Source: Actinomycetes bacterium (GTDB lineage Bacteria; Actinomycetota; Thermoleophilia; Gaiellales; Gaiellaceae). From it: a stretch of DNA of 39,716 bases. The stretch spans positions 1-39,716 of the forward strand of contig JANYJX010000111.1 of NCBI GenBank assembly GCA_025358355.1, read 5' to 3'. This document shows, in pieces, positions 16,140-25,047 of the stretch (within the stretch, counting starts at the first letter, position 1; each line of letters begins with the position of its first letter). The position numbers and the translations under genes are program-made. The notes beneath the pieces are model-generated. The model worked only from the letters and a program-made list of their open reading frames with translations, had not been told where the DNA came from and made no database searches.

Positions 16140-17290
16140 GGAACCGCCACAGCTTCCCCGTAGGCCTCGAGCGCGCGCGACACGGCGACGCCGCGTGTGA
16201 TCGGCGCACCCATGTCGGTGAGGATCAGCTCAACAGCGGCGAGCGCGGTCGTGATGTCGAAAACGTCGAACCAGCCGATGTGGCCGATGCGAAACAAGCG
16301 CGTGGCCATGTCGCCATGGCCGCCCGCGACGGTGATCCCGAACCTGTCGCGTAACGCGAGCACGAGCTCCTTCGCGTTGGCGCCCTCGGGCGTGAAAATC
16401 GCGGTGACGACAGCCGAGCTCTCGTCGTCGGGCGAGAACAGCTTCAGGCCCATCGCCTTCGCGCCCTCGCGGCACGCGCGCCCGAGCGCCGCGTGGCGCG
16501 CGAACGCGGTGTCGAGGCCGGCGTCGAGGATCATGCCGAGCGCAACATCGAGGCCGGCGACGGTCGCAACGGCAGGCGTGAACGGCGTTCCGAGCGATTC
16601 GTACGACTTCCGGTAGCGGTGCCAGTCGAAGTAGAACCGCGGCGATGTCGCCAACTCGCATCGCTCCCAGGCCGCCGGCGACACCGCCGCGAACGCGAGC
16701 CCTGGCGGCGACATCAGCGCCTTCTGCGAGCCCGAAACGACGACGTCGAGCCCCCACACGTCGGTCTCGAGCGGCACCGCACCGAGGCTGGATACGGCGT
16801 CGACGACGACGAGCGCACCCGCGGCCTTCGTGACGGCGGCAAGTGCTTCGATGTCCGCCACGACACCGGTCGAGGTCTCCGAGTGGACGAGAAAAACGAC
16901 GTCAGCGGGTTTCTCCGCGAGAGCGCGCGCGAGGTCGTCAGCGCGTGGAGTCTCGCCCCAGGCGACAGCGAGCGACGTGACATCGGCGCCGTAAACCGAC
17001 GCCAGCTTGGCCCACCGCTCGCCGAACTCGCCATGCGATACAGCGAGCACGCTGTCGCCCGGCGAGACGAGGTTCGCCACGGCCGATTCGAACGCCCCTG
17101 TACCCGAGGCGGTGAACAGCAGGACGTCGTTCGTCGTGCAAAAGACCTGCTGGAGCCGGCCGACGGTGCGCTCGAGCAGCACACGAAAGTCGGGCGCGCG
17201 GTGGTGGATCATCGGCGCCGCGGTGGCCGCGAGCACCTCCGGCGGCACCGGCGTCGGGCCCGGGGTCAGGAGGTGTTTCTTCACCGGCAC
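16136..17290 (-). CDS. Class V aminotransferase (serine/phosphoserine or alanine-glyoxylate type)
   Basis: This PLP enzyme has 384 residues from GTG 17290. Landmarks are LLTPGPTPVPPEV at the N-terminus, LLFTASGTGAFESAVANL, VVDAVSSLG (Asp contacting PLP) and VVSGSQKALMSPPGLAF (Schiff-base Lys). Overlap with serA suggests it makes phosphoserine from phosphohydroxypyruvate, although the sequence class is also that of serine-pyruvate and alanine-glyoxylate enzymes. The start is ambiguous: TACCCT lies seven bases before GTG 17290 (leaderless), whereas GGAGG is eight bases before GTG 17284 (MKKHLLTPG). Confidence 0.9.
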   Translation of the reverse strand: MPVKKHLLTPGPTPVPPEVLAATAAPMIHHRAPDFRVLLERTVGRLQQVFCTTNDVLLFTASGTGAFESAVANLVSPGDSVLAVSHGEFGERWAKLASVYGADVTSLAVAWGETPRADDLARALAEKPADVVFLVHSETSTGVVADIEALAAVTKAAGALVVVDAVSSLGAVPLETDVWGLDVVVSGSQKALMSPPGLAFAAVSPAAWERCELATSPRFYFDWHRYRKSYESLGTPFTPAVATVAGLDVALGMILDAGLDTAFARHAALGRACREGAKAMGLKLFSPDDESSAVVTAIFTPEGANAKELVLALRDRFGITVAGGHGDMATRLFRIGHIGWFDVFDITTALAAVELILTDMGAPITRGVAVSRALEAYGEAVAVP

Positions 17291-17335
17291 TGCCTCCAGG
17301 GTACCGAGGCCCCCGACGGCGCTTGTCGGTTGCCG

Positions 17336-19801
17336 TTACTTGCGGGGGCGGTGCCCGGCGAACGTGACGACCTGCTGGAAGGTCGGTCGGTTCGTCCAGC
17401 GCATCGTGTCGGAGAGGACACCGGACGTGAAGATCACACGTTCGGCGTTCGCATCGGCGCGCCACTGGGTCGGATCGGAGCCCTGCGTCTTCGCTAGACC
17501 GGCGGCAGCCGAACCGAGTGCGGCCCACAGCGCATCGCGGCACGTGCCGAGGTCACCCGAGCCGCAGAAGCGCGTCGCGAACGGCCCGCGCACCGGCTTT
17601 CCGAGCAGCGTGCGCAAGTCCTTCGCGACGTAGCCGTACCAGCCGGTGATGTACGACGAGCCGCCGTCGTTCGCGTCGTCGCTGCGCCCCTGGAGCTGCG
17701 CTGCAAGCCGATCGGTGAGCGGGCCACCGAGCACGGGCGAGAGCACCGCGTCGGCCAGTTTCGGGAACGCAGCGTCGATGATCGCGGCGCCCGCCGCATC
17801 AACCTTGCCGTCGCCATTCGCATCGATCCGGCTTGCGCCCGACGTCAACCACTGGTCGAGGAGAACGGCCGACTGTTGTGCGAGCGGCGTCGCGCCAAGC
17901 TCCGGGCCGGAGTCGAGAACCTCGCGGATCACCGGCCACACGCGAACAATCCGGAGATCCTGCGTCGCCGATTCGTTCATCGCCGAGACGACGCTCGCGA
18001 GCGTGTGCTTCTTCAGCTTCGCGATCTTCGGCGTGAACAGATCGACCCGCTGGATCGAGCCGTAGGACAGATTCGAGTCGGCCGCGCCGACATCGGCCGC
18101 GGGCTTGTTGTTCCAGTTCAGGAGCACGCCACTCGGCGGATTGATCGCCTGCGGGTGCTCGCTCGTGCGCAGGAAGCCCTGCCACTCGAACTGGCCGCTG
18201 CCGATCGTCGGCAGCGCTGGATCGGTTCCTGGGGCGCGTACCGGCAGCCGGCCGCTCGAGTAGAACGCGATGTCCTTGTCGTCGGCGTAGAACCAGTTGA
18301 ACGAGAACTCGACTTTGGACATGGCCGAGATGAACGTCTTGGGCGAGTTCACCTTCCCGGTGTCGAGGTCGTAGAAGCCCTGTGCGGAGAGCAGCTCGCG
18401 CCCACGCGTCGAGCGCATCGCCGACACACCGACCTTGACGCCGCCGACCGTCGCATAGCCGAGGAGCGGCCCGTGCGCTGTCTCGTAGAACGCGACCGGC
18501 TGATCCGGCTGGCCGTTCGCGCGCAGCATGCCGGCGTCGAAACGCTGCATCGCGAGGCACTGGCCGCGGAAGAGGTAGTGGTGGTCGTCACTGCCGCAGA
18601 GCGTTTCTGTAAAAACGTCGATGTTGTCGGCCTGCGACGAGGTCGCGCTCCACGCGAAGTCGGCACCGCGACCGATGACGACGAACGGGACTCCCGGGAA
18701 CACAGCGCCGCGGGTCGCGAAGCCGCCGCCTTCGAGATCCATCTCGGCGAAGAATTCGGGGAAGAAATAGCCGACCTGTGGCCCGGCGACGAACAGCGGA
18801 TGGCCGGTCGCGGAGCGCTTCGCGCCGATCAACAGCGCGTTTGAGGCGAATGCGGGCTGCTGGAGCGGCGCGCCGACGAACGAGCCGTCGTCGAGGCTTG
18901 CGCTCCCCGGCGCGGGCTTGCTTGGAAGCTCGAACGGGAAGCTGCCGGGCGCGGTGACGGGCGCCTCGGGATCGTTCGCCTCGCGCAGGTCGTCGAACAC
19001 CGAACGGCCCTTGTCCGCACCGAGCGAAGTCTGGAGCGCGGAGAGGAACTCGCTGTTCGTCACTTCCTGCCCACCGTTCGCGCCGAAACGGGCGGCGATC
19101 AGCGCGGCCGCAGCGATGACGTCGTTCGCGGTGTACGGCTCGACCGGGATCTCCTTCGCACGGTAGTAGCCGTTGATCCCCTTCACGTACGCGTTGACGA
19201 CCGCGATCATGCTGCGCCCGACGGGGCCGCTCTGGTTGAGCGCGTCGATCTGGTTCGCGAGAAACGCCTCGGTCTGCGCGCTCGGGATGAAGGTCTTGCC
19301 GGAAAGCGCGAGCTTAAGTGGGTCGATCCCAGGGACGTCGAGCGCCGCGATGCGCGCCGGGCCGCGGATCAACGCGAGGAGCAGGCCGCGGTCGGCTGCC
19401 GTCACCCAGCCAGCGCCGTACGCGACATCGGCCTGCGTCTTGCCGAAGACATGCGCGACGCCGAACCGGTCGCGCGCGATCCTCAACCCCGCCTTCGGCC
19501 GCTCGACCGACTTCGGCTTCTCCTTGCCGAGCCCAAGCGGCTCCGGCTTGAACAGGCGCTTGATGTCGGCCTCGGTGACCTTCCCGCGCAGCGGTGTGAG
19601 GGCGTCGTACAGCTTCGCCTGGTCGTTCGTGTTCTTGTCGAAGCTGAGGCCGCCATTCTCGCCGGGCGGCAGGATGCTGTACGCCTCCGCCGCGTAGTCC
19701 GCCGGGCGCGGCAGCGACGGCGGCGCCGCCGAGAGCGGCGAAAGCGCGACGAGACCAACAAGCAGGGCGAGCGCAACCGCCAACGGCAGACGATGCCTCA
19801 T
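17336..19801 (-). CDS. Exported penicillin-acylase family protein
   Basis: This is an Ntn-hydrolase of 821 residues from ATG 19801, with a signal peptide at 1-25 (LAVALALLVGLVALSPLSAA). The alpha part contains RIARDRFGVAHVFGKTQADVAYGAGWVTAADRG in the family's order (R-D-x-G-V-x-H-V, then A-D-R). The predicted autocatalytic cut gives an N-terminal Ser 320 in AFASNALLIG; Asn 565 in LLNWNNKP matches the oxyanion Asn region. An EF-hand-like calcium loop (D660, N662, D664, G665, D668) lies in the C-terminal third. Family members cleave amide bonds of beta-lactams, acyl-homoserine lactones or acyl-peptides; the substrate is unknown here. TAGTCT lies eight bases before the ATG. Confidence 0.85.
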   Translation of the reverse strand: MRHRLPLAVALALLVGLVALSPLSAAPPSLPRPADYAAEAYSILPPGENGGLSFDKNTNDQAKLYDALTPLRGKVTEADIKRLFKPEPLGLGKEKPKSVERPKAGLRIARDRFGVAHVFGKTQADVAYGAGWVTAADRGLLLALIRGPARIAALDVPGIDPLKLALSGKTFIPSAQTEAFLANQIDALNQSGPVGRSMIAVVNAYVKGINGYYRAKEIPVEPYTANDVIAAAALIAARFGANGGQEVTNSEFLSALQTSLGADKGRSVFDDLREANDPEAPVTAPGSFPFELPSKPAPGSASLDDGSFVGAPLQQPAFASNALLIGAKRSATGHPLFVAGPQVGYFFPEFFAEMDLEGGGFATRGAVFPGVPFVVIGRGADFAWSATSSQADNIDVFTETLCGSDDHHYLFRGQCLAMQRFDAGMLRANGQPDQPVAFYETAHGPLLGYATVGGVKVGVSAMRSTRGRELLSAQGFYDLDTGKVNSPKTFISAMSKVEFSFNWFYADDKDIAFYSSGRLPVRAPGTDPALPTIGSGQFEWQGFLRTSEHPQAINPPSGVLLNWNNKPAADVGAADSNLSYGSIQRVDLFTPKIAKLKKHTLASVVSAMNESATQDLRIVRVWPVIREVLDSGPELGATPLAQQSAVLLDQWLTSGASRIDANGDGKVDAAGAAIIDAAFPKLADAVLSPVLGGPLTDRLAAQLQGRSDDANDGGSSYITGWYGYVAKDLRTLLGKPVRGPFATRFCGSGDLGTCRDALWAALGSAAAGLAKTQGSDPTQWRADANAERVIFTSGVLSDTMRWTNRPTFQQVVTFAGHRPRK

Positions 19802-19809
19802 GGCGGCTG

Positions 19810-19839
19810 AGACTACACCCCGCGCCTGCTGGTTAGGCT
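19810..19839. promoter_or_regulatory. Divergent -10 boxes between acylase and membrane-protein genes
   Basis: TAGTCT (minus, 19815-19810) lies eight bases before ATG 19801, and TAGGCT (plus, 19834-19839) lies seven bases before GTG 19847. The whole gap is 45 bases, so both transcripts should be leaderless or nearly so. Confidence 0.5.
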
Positions 19840-19846
19840 CCGCGCG

Positions 19847-20461
19847 GTGAACACGATCCTCGCTTTCGCCGCTGCGCTCGTTTCGTTACGGCTGGCCGCC
19901 GATCTCGTGCGCCGCGCGCGGGCGCGGCGATCGCCGGAACTCACGGCGTGGGCAGCGTCGCTCGCCGCGTACGCCGCGGCTTCGACGGCGCTTGCTGCCG
20001 GCGCCGCGGGCGGCTGGCACGACGCGACGTTCCGCGTCTATTACCTCTTCGGCGGGCTGCTGACCGCGCCGCTCCTCGGCGTCGGGTCGCTCCTGCGCGC
20101 CGGGTTCCGCCGCGCTGTGCCTGTCGGTCTCGTCTACTGCGGGCTCGCCGTCGGCGTCGCCGTCGCGATGCCGCTGACGCGCGTTGTCTCCGGAACCGGG
20201 ATCCCGAGCGCGCAGAGCCATCTCGACGTCTTCCCCGCCCGAGTGCTGGCAATCGCGGGCAACTCGCTCGGGACGCTCGCGGTGGTCGCGGTGGCGATCA
20301 TGACGCTCCGTCGCCGCCCGCTCGGCAACGCGCTGATCGTCGGCGGAGTCGGCGTCGCAGCCCTCGGTAGCGCACTCACCGGGCTAGGCGAAGCGGGAAC
20401 GTCGGCCTTCTTCGCGATAGCAGCGGCGCTGCTCTACGGCGGCGCCGTCGCGACTCGTTAA
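19847..20461 (+). CDS. Multi-pass membrane protein of unknown function
   Basis: The product has 204 residues from GTG 19847. Six or seven hydrophobic helices are visible (about 1-20, 32-52, 64-82, 90-110, 132-152, 160-178, 185-203), separated by short basic loops such as RRARARR and TLRRRPLG. No motif or family is recognised. Its TAA stop and the TAA of gatB on the other strand share the palindrome TTAA (20458-20461). Confidence 0.65.
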   Translation: MNTILAFAAALVSLRLAADLVRRARARRSPELTAWAASLAAYAAASTALAAGAAGGWHDATFRVYYLFGGLLTAPLLGVGSLLRAGFRRAVPVGLVYCGLAVGVAVAMPLTRVVSGTGIPSAQSHLDVFPARVLAIAGNSLGTLAVVAVAIMTLRRRPLGNALIVGGVGVAALGSALTGLGEAGTSAFFAIAAALLYGGAVATR

Positions 20462-21885
20462 CCGGCGAGCTTCTTCGTGACGAGGTCGTTGACGGCTCGG
20501 GCGTTCGCCTTGCCGCCGGTCTCTTTCATCACCTGGCCGACGAAGAAGCCGAGCAGCCCGGTCTTGCCGCCGCGATATGCCTCGACTTGAGCCGCGTTGG
20601 CAGCGAGGATCGCATCGACGATCGGCTCGAGCAGCGCCTCGTCCGAGACCGCTTCGTCGGCGAGATAGGGCGCAGCGCTGAACCCGGGCTCGGCGAGCTT
20701 GCCGATCGCCTGGTCGAAGGCCTGGCGTGGAATCCGATCACGGGCGCTGATCAGAGCCGCAAGCTCGCCCGGCGAAACGGCTGAAGGGTCGACCCGCGCG
20801 CCCACGAGGTTGTTCGCGATCACGTTCGCGGCGGCTTTCCCGCCGGCCCCAGCGGCAACGGTCGCCTCCCACAGCCGATCGAGCCCGCCGCTCACCAGAA
20901 CCATCGACTGCTCGAGATCGAGCGCCTGCTCAACACGGCGGATGCGCGTCGCAGGCAGCTCCGGCAGCTCCGCGCGCAACCGCGCGATCAGCTCAGCCGA
21001 CGGCTCGATCGGGACGAGATCGGGCTCGGGGAAGTAGCGGTAGTCGTCGGCCTCCTCTTTCGAGCGCCGCGGCGTGAGCGTGCCGCTCGCCCCGTCGAAG
21101 TCGAACGTCTCCTGGCGTAACTCTTTGCCGGACTCCCAGACACCGATCTGGCGCGCGACCTCGGCGTCGATCCCGCGCGCGACGTAGCTGAACGAGTTCA
21201 TGTTCTTCAGCTCGCAGCGTGTCCGCAGCTCCGTCGAGCCCTTCGGGCGAATCGAGACGTTCGCGTCGACGCGCAACGTGCCCTTCTCCATCTCGGCGTC
21301 CGAGATCCCGAGCTCGACAATCGTCTGACGTAGCAGCTGCAGAAACCGCTTCGCTTCATCGGAGGAGCCGATGTCCGGCGCGGTGACGATCTCGACGAGA
21401 GGAGTCCCGCCGCGATTGAAGTCGACGAGCGAGATCTCAGCACCGCCGATTCGGCCCCTCGCACCGCCGACGTGAACGGTCTTTGCAGCGTCCTCTTCCA
21501 GGTGGGCGCGGACGATGCCGACGCGGTGGTCGCCGTGCTCCGTCGGCACGATCATAGTGCCGTTTCTGCAAAAAGGCAGATCGTACTGGGAGATCTGATA
21601 TCCCTTCGACAGATCCGGGTAGAAGTAGTTCTTGCGCGAGAACACCGCGCGCGACGCGATTTCGCAGTCGAGCGCGAGCCCGAGCTTGATCGTCCAGTCG
21701 ATCGCCTGTCGGTTCGGCACCGGCAGGGCGCCCGGGAAACCGAGGCACACGGGGCACGTCTGCGTGTTCTCGCCGCCACCGACGCCGTAGCCGGACGCGC
21801 AGCGACAGAACATCTTTGTCCGCGTCTTGAGTTGAACGTGGATCTCGAGCCCGATCACCGGCTCCCAGGCGCCAGCGGCTGCCAT
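20458..21885 (-). CDS. gatB: Asp/Glu-tRNA amidotransferase subunit B
   Basis: GatB holds the mischarged Asp-tRNA(Asn) or Glu-tRNA(Gln) and activates it with ATP for amidation. It has 475 residues from ATG 21885, which overlaps the gatA stop as TGATG. Landmarks are WEPVIGLEIHVQLKT, a four-Cys zinc site (Cys 27, 29, 44 and 47: MFCRC then TCPVCLG), SRKNYFYPDLSKGYQIS, GGTPLVEIV, CELKNMNSFS and RSKEEADDYRYFPEPDL. The C-terminal YqeY-like tail domain ends GFFVGQVMKETGGKANA. All standard parts are present. Confidence 0.97.
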   Translation of the reverse strand: MAAAGAWEPVIGLEIHVQLKTRTKMFCRCASGYGVGGGENTQTCPVCLGFPGALPVPNRQAIDWTIKLGLALDCEIASRAVFSRKNYFYPDLSKGYQISQYDLPFCRNGTMIVPTEHGDHRVGIVRAHLEEDAAKTVHVGGARGRIGGAEISLVDFNRGGTPLVEIVTAPDIGSSDEAKRFLQLLRQTIVELGISDAEMEKGTLRVDANVSIRPKGSTELRTRCELKNMNSFSYVARGIDAEVARQIGVWESGKELRQETFDFDGASGTLTPRRSKEEADDYRYFPEPDLVPIEPSAELIARLRAELPELPATRIRRVEQALDLEQSMVLVSGGLDRLWEATVAAGAGGKAAANVIANNLVGARVDPSAVSPGELAALISARDRIPRQAFDQAIGKLAEPGFSAAPYLADEAVSDEALLEPIVDAILAANAAQVEAYRGGKTGLLGFFVGQVMKETGGKANARAVNDLVTKKLAG

Positions 21886-23336
21886 CAGCGGTACCTCGTG
21901 GGGACCGTGTCGAAGCCGATTGCCTGCTCGAGTGCGTGGCCGGCGCGGAACAGCGTGTTCTCGCCGAACTGCGCGCCGATCAGCTGCAGCCCGACCGGAA
22001 GGCCCTCGGACAAACCACACGGCACGTTGAGCCCGGGCAGCCCCGCGAGGCACGACGGGATCGTGAGCACGTCGCAGGCGTACATCGCGAGCGGATCGGC
22101 AGCCTTGTCGCCGATCGGGAACGCAACGGTCGGCGCAGTCGGGGTCGCGATGATGTCGAACTTGTCGAGCGCGTCGCGGTGCTCGCGGATCAGGAGTGTG
22201 CGTACCCGCTGCGCCTGGCCGTAGAAGGCGTCGTAGTAACCGGCCGAAAGTGCGTAGGTGCCGAGCATGATCCGGCGCTTCGGCTCGGGGCCGAAGCCAG
22301 CGTCGCGCGTGCGCTCGACCATTTCCCGGTACGTGCTTCCGTCGACGCGCGTCCCGTAGCGGACGCCGTCGTAGCGGGCTAGATTCGACGAGGCCTCGGC
22401 CGGCGCGACGAGGTAGTAGCACGCCATTCCGTACTCGAACGACAGCGGCAAGTCGCATTCGCCGACCTCGGCGCCGAGCTCACGCGCGCGGGCGATCGCC
22501 TGGTCGAACGCTGCGCGGACGCCGGGCTCGATCGCAGTGAGCCCGTCGACCTGCTTCGGCACGCCGATCCGGAGGCCGTCGAGACGCTCGTCGGTCGGCA
22601 GAGTGACCTGCTCCGGCAGCTCGACGGTGGTCGCGTCGCGTGGGTCGCGGCCGGCGATGATCGAGTAGAGGAGCGCGCAGTCCCGCACGTTCTTCGCGAC
22701 AGGCCCGATCTGATCGAGGCTCGATGCGAACGCGACGACGCCGTAGCGCGACACCGTCCCGTACGTTGGTCGCAGACCGACGTTGCCACAAAGCGCAGAC
22801 GGCTGCTTGATCGAGCCGCCCGTGTCCGAACCGAGCGCCCACGGAGCAAGCCCCGCCGACACCGCGGCAGCCGATCCACCGCCCGAACCCCCGGGAACGC
22901 GCGTCGGATCCCACGGGTTGCGCGACGGCCCGAAGGCCGAGTTCTCGGTCGACGAGCCCATCGCGAACTCGTCGGTATTCGTCTTTCCGAGCAGTGTCAG
23001 GCCGGCGCCCTTGCAGCGCTCGGCGACGGTCGCATCGAAGACAGGGACGTAGCCCGCGAGGATTTTCGAGCCAGCGGTCGTCTCCACGCCCTGCGTCGAG
23101 ATGACATCCTTGAGCGCGATCGGAATGCCCTCGCCCACTGGCTCCTCGATCGTGCGGAGGTAGCAATGCAGCTCCGGGTCGCGCTGCGCGATCGCATGGC
23201 GGTACGCCGCGTGGAGCTCGGCCGGCGACAGCTCCTTGTGCTCAACGAGGCCCTGCGCGTCTTCCGCGGTCAGCCGCAGCGTGTCGATCACAGCCTCCAC
23301 GCCGCTTTCCGATTCGGTTTCCAGCAAAGTCTCCAA
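21885..23336 (-). CDS. gatA: Asp/Glu-tRNA amidotransferase subunit A
   Basis: GatA is the amidase that releases ammonia from glutamine for GatB. It has 483 residues if TTG 23336 is the start; GTG 23300 or 23291 would give a more usual N-terminus (VIDTLRLTAEDA). The Ser-cisSer-Lys triad region is present: Lys 76 (IALKDVI), GGSGGGSAAAVSAGLAP (about 149-165) and GSDTGGSIKQPS (169-180). GLRPTYGTVSRYG is also typical. A 118-base gap with two palindromes separates it from gatC, whereas gatB follows with a one-base overlap. Confidence 0.95.
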   Translation of the reverse strand: METLLETESESGVEAVIDTLRLTAEDAQGLVEHKELSPAELHAAYRHAIAQRDPELHCYLRTIEEPVGEGIPIALKDVISTQGVETTAGSKILAGYVPVFDATVAERCKGAGLTLLGKTNTDEFAMGSSTENSAFGPSRNPWDPTRVPGGSGGGSAAAVSAGLAPWALGSDTGGSIKQPSALCGNVGLRPTYGTVSRYGVVAFASSLDQIGPVAKNVRDCALLYSIIAGRDPRDATTVELPEQVTLPTDERLDGLRIGVPKQVDGLTAIEPGVRAAFDQAIARARELGAEVGECDLPLSFEYGMACYYLVAPAEASSNLARYDGVRYGTRVDGSTYREMVERTRDAGFGPEPKRRIMLGTYALSAGYYDAFYGQAQRVRTLLIREHRDALDKFDIIATPTAPTVAFPIGDKAADPLAMYACDVLTIPSCLAGLPGLNVPCGLSEGLPVGLQLIGAQFGENTLFRAGHALEQAIGFDTVPTRYR

Positions 23337-23401
23337 CCCCCCATGGGGGGCGACGAGGCCCCCTTACAGACACGGTATCGGTGGAACTCGGCCGTGTCTG
23401 T
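23337..23401. repeat. Two palindromes in the gatC-gatA gap
   Basis: CCCCCCATGGGGGG (23337-23350) is a perfect 14-base palindrome that touches the TTG start of gatA and contains the only G-run that could bind the ribosome. ACAGACACGG (23366-23375) and CCGTGTCTGT (23392-23401) form a perfect 10-bp stem with a 16-base loop. The second resembles dispersed REP-type palindromes. Both could fold in the gatCAB mRNA and affect gatA translation. Confidence 0.6.
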
Positions 23402-23454
23402 GCTGGCTTTGTGCCAATTCAGCGACATCTCGTCCACAGCTCGCGCCAAGCCGC

Positions 23455-23739
23455 TCAAACCGTGGGCGGCACACGGAACAGCGGGCCATCGACCGCCGGC
23501 GCGTTCGCGAGCGCCTGGTCGAAGTCGAGGGACGCGTGCGGCTCGTCATCCGCCAGCACGTTGACGACCGCGAGCGGATGCGAGGTCGGCGGCACGTCGG
23601 AGAGGTCGAGCTCGGCGACCTTCCCGACCGCGTCGAGAATCGCGCCGAGCTCGGCGGTCAGCTGCTCGATCTCGTCGTCGCGCAGGTCGAGGCGCGCCAG
23701 TCGCGCCACGTGAAGAACCTCATCCCGCGTGATCGCCAT
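23455..23739 (-). CDS. gatC: Asp/Glu-tRNA amidotransferase subunit C
   Basis: GatC is a small helical clamp that stabilises the GatA-GatB interface. It has 94 residues from ATG 23739 (MAITRDEVLHVARLARLDL), with AAGGA eight bases upstream; ATG 23748 is a second option. Conserved features are HVARLARLDLRDDEI, the ILDAVGKVAELDLSDVPPTSHPL segment (seen here as ILDAVGKVAEL and DVPPTSHPL) and the C-terminal ALANAP. It is the first gene of gatCAB. Confidence 0.93.
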   Translation of the reverse strand: MAITRDEVLHVARLARLDLRDDEIEQLTAELGAILDAVGKVAELDLSDVPPTSHPLAVVNVLADDEPHASLDFDQALANAPAVDGPLFRVPPTV

Positions 23740-23786
23740 CGTGTTCATCCTTCCACATGCGCTCAGCGCCACCCGGCGCACAAACA

Positions 23787-23814
23787 CTGCAGGCCCCCTC
23801 TCGGAGGCCCGCAG
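23787..23814 (-). terminator. Hairpin after the cold shock gene
   Basis: CTGC-GGCC-CC pairs with GG-GGCC-GCAG around TCTC, with two A/C mismatches, over 23787-23814. It lies 23 bases after the csp stop in the direction of transcription and is followed by TGTTTG, a weak T-tract. Confidence 0.5.
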
Positions 23815-23837
23815 CACAAAGCTCGATTCCGAAAAGA

Positions 23838-24038
23838 CTAGGCGGCCGAGACGTTCGCTGCCTGGGCACCCTTAGGGCCCTGGACGACCTCGAACTGCAC
23901 CTTCTGACCCTCGGTCAACGACTTGTAGCCCTCCATCGTGATCGCCGAGAAGTGAACGAAGACATCGTCACCGCCCTCGCGCTCGATAAACCCGTAACCC
24001 TTCTCGTTCGAAAACCACTTGACGGTGCCCTGCTCCAA
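23838..24038 (-). CDS. csp: Cold shock protein, CspA family
   Basis: This is a single cold shock domain of 66 residues that binds single-stranded RNA and DNA. RNP1 is KGYGFIER and RNP2 is VFVHFSAI; the start VKWFSNEKG and end [12 protein letters not shown] are canonical. The start is TTG 24038, with AGGAGG nine bases upstream, so this gene has a real leader and a strong ribosome site. A TAGCGT box about 60 bases upstream, just after the folD stop, fits its own promoter; a hairpin follows the stop. Confidence 0.95.
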   Translation of the reverse strand: MEQGTVKWFSNEKGYGFIEREGGDDVFVHFSAITMEGYKSLTEGQKVQFEVVQGPKGAQAANVSAA

Positions 24039-24097
24039 GCTGAACGTCCTCCTACAAGAGCGCCGGCTTGCGCCGCCGCGACTGACAAAGCGGGCGA

Positions 24098-24103
24098 ACG
24101 CTA
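24098..24103 (-). promoter_or_regulatory. Candidate -10 box of the cold shock gene
   Basis: TAGCGT on the minus strand would give a leader of about 50 bases that contains AGGAGG before TTG 24038. Confidence 0.35.
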
Positions 24104-24106
24104 CCG

Positions 24107-24961
24107 TCAGTTTCCGCGGAATGCAAGCAACCCGCGGCGGTAGCGCGCGGCCCGCAGCGTCGAGCGGAGCAGCAACGCGATCGTCATCGGCCCGACGCCA
24201 CCCGGAACCGGCGTCAGGTACCCGGCCACTTCGGCCACGGCCGGATCGACATCCCCGCGGAGGCCGTGCTCAGTGCGGTTGATCCCGACGTCGACGACGG
24301 CAGCGCCTGGCTTCACCATGTCGGGCGTCACAAGCCACGGGCGGCCGACGGCCGCGACCACGATGTCTGCTCGCCGCGTGTGCTCCGCAAGATCCTTCGT
24401 GCGCGAGTGACAGATGGTGACCGTGGCGTTCGCGGCGAGCAGCAGAATCGCCATCGGCTTGCCGACGATCTCGCTCCGCCCGATCACGACAGCATCCGCC
24501 CCGCCGACCTCGACGCCATACTCCGCGAGTAATTCCATGCAGCCCCAGGCGGTGGCCGGAATGTGGAGCGGCGTCCCGAGATAGAGATTCCCCGCGTTCA
24601 CCGGGTGGAAGCCGTCGACATCCTTGATCGGATCAACCGCGTGCGTCACGCGCACCTCGTCCATCCCCTTGGGGAGCGGCAACTGGACAAGCATCCCGTC
24701 GATCGAGTCGTCGGCGTTCAGCTCCTCTATGAGCGCGACGACCTCGTCTTCGGGCGTCGACGCCGGCAGTCGAACGTCGCGCGTCTGGATCCCTACCTCC
24801 GTCGCAGCGGCGTGCTTGCGAGCGATGTAGATCTCCGAAGCCGGATCGTCGCCGACCAAGATCGTCGCCAAGCCCGCGCTGCCGAGCTCCCTTGCCTCGA
24901 CCGCGACCTCGGCGCGGATGCGCGCGGCCAGGGCGGTTCCGTTCATGAGAGTGGCTGTCAT
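24107..24961 (-). CDS. folD: Methylenetetrahydrofolate dehydrogenase/cyclohydrolase
   Basis: This bifunctional enzyme interconverts 5,10-methylene-THF and 10-formyl-THF with NADP. It has 284 residues. Landmarks are [19 protein letters not shown] (Tyr 45 and the catalytic Lys 49), [42 protein letters not shown] (NADP site), [14 protein letters not shown] and [16 protein letters not shown]. All active-site elements are present. It is divergent from the small anchored protein at 25048. TAAAGT lies seven bases before ATG 24961, so its mRNA is probably leaderless. Confidence 0.96.
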   Translation of the reverse strand: MTATLMNGTALAARIRAEVAVEARELGSAGLATILVGDDPASEIYIARKHAAATEVGIQTRDVRLPASTPEDEVVALIEELNADDSIDGMLVQLPLPKGMDEVRVTHAVDPIKDVDGFHPVNAGNLYLGTPLHIPATAWGCMELLAEYGVEVGGADAVVIGRSEIVGKPMAILLLAANATVTICHSRTKDLAEHTRRADIVVAAVGRPWLVTPDMVKPGAAVVDVGINRTEHGLRGDVDPAVAEVAGYLTPVPGGVGPMTIALLLRSTLRAARYRRGLLAFRGN

Positions 24962-24968
24962 GCGGGCG

Positions 24969-24974
24969 ACTTTA
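24969..24974 (-). promoter_or_regulatory. -10 box of folD
   Basis: TAAAGT on the minus strand lies seven bases before ATG 24961. There is no Shine-Dalgarno sequence in the short interval. Confidence 0.5.
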
Positions 24975-25047
24975 CCGACGTCCTACTGACCGATACCTCA
25001 AGGGGGGGAGCGCGGGCGCCGATATGCGCGGTTAGGACACCCATGCC

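Noticed and set aside
21886-22458. Possible N-terminal extension of GatB
   Set aside because: The frame is open into gatA, but GatB homologues start at the WEPVIGLEIH segment just after ATG 21885, and the upstream reading is low-complexity.
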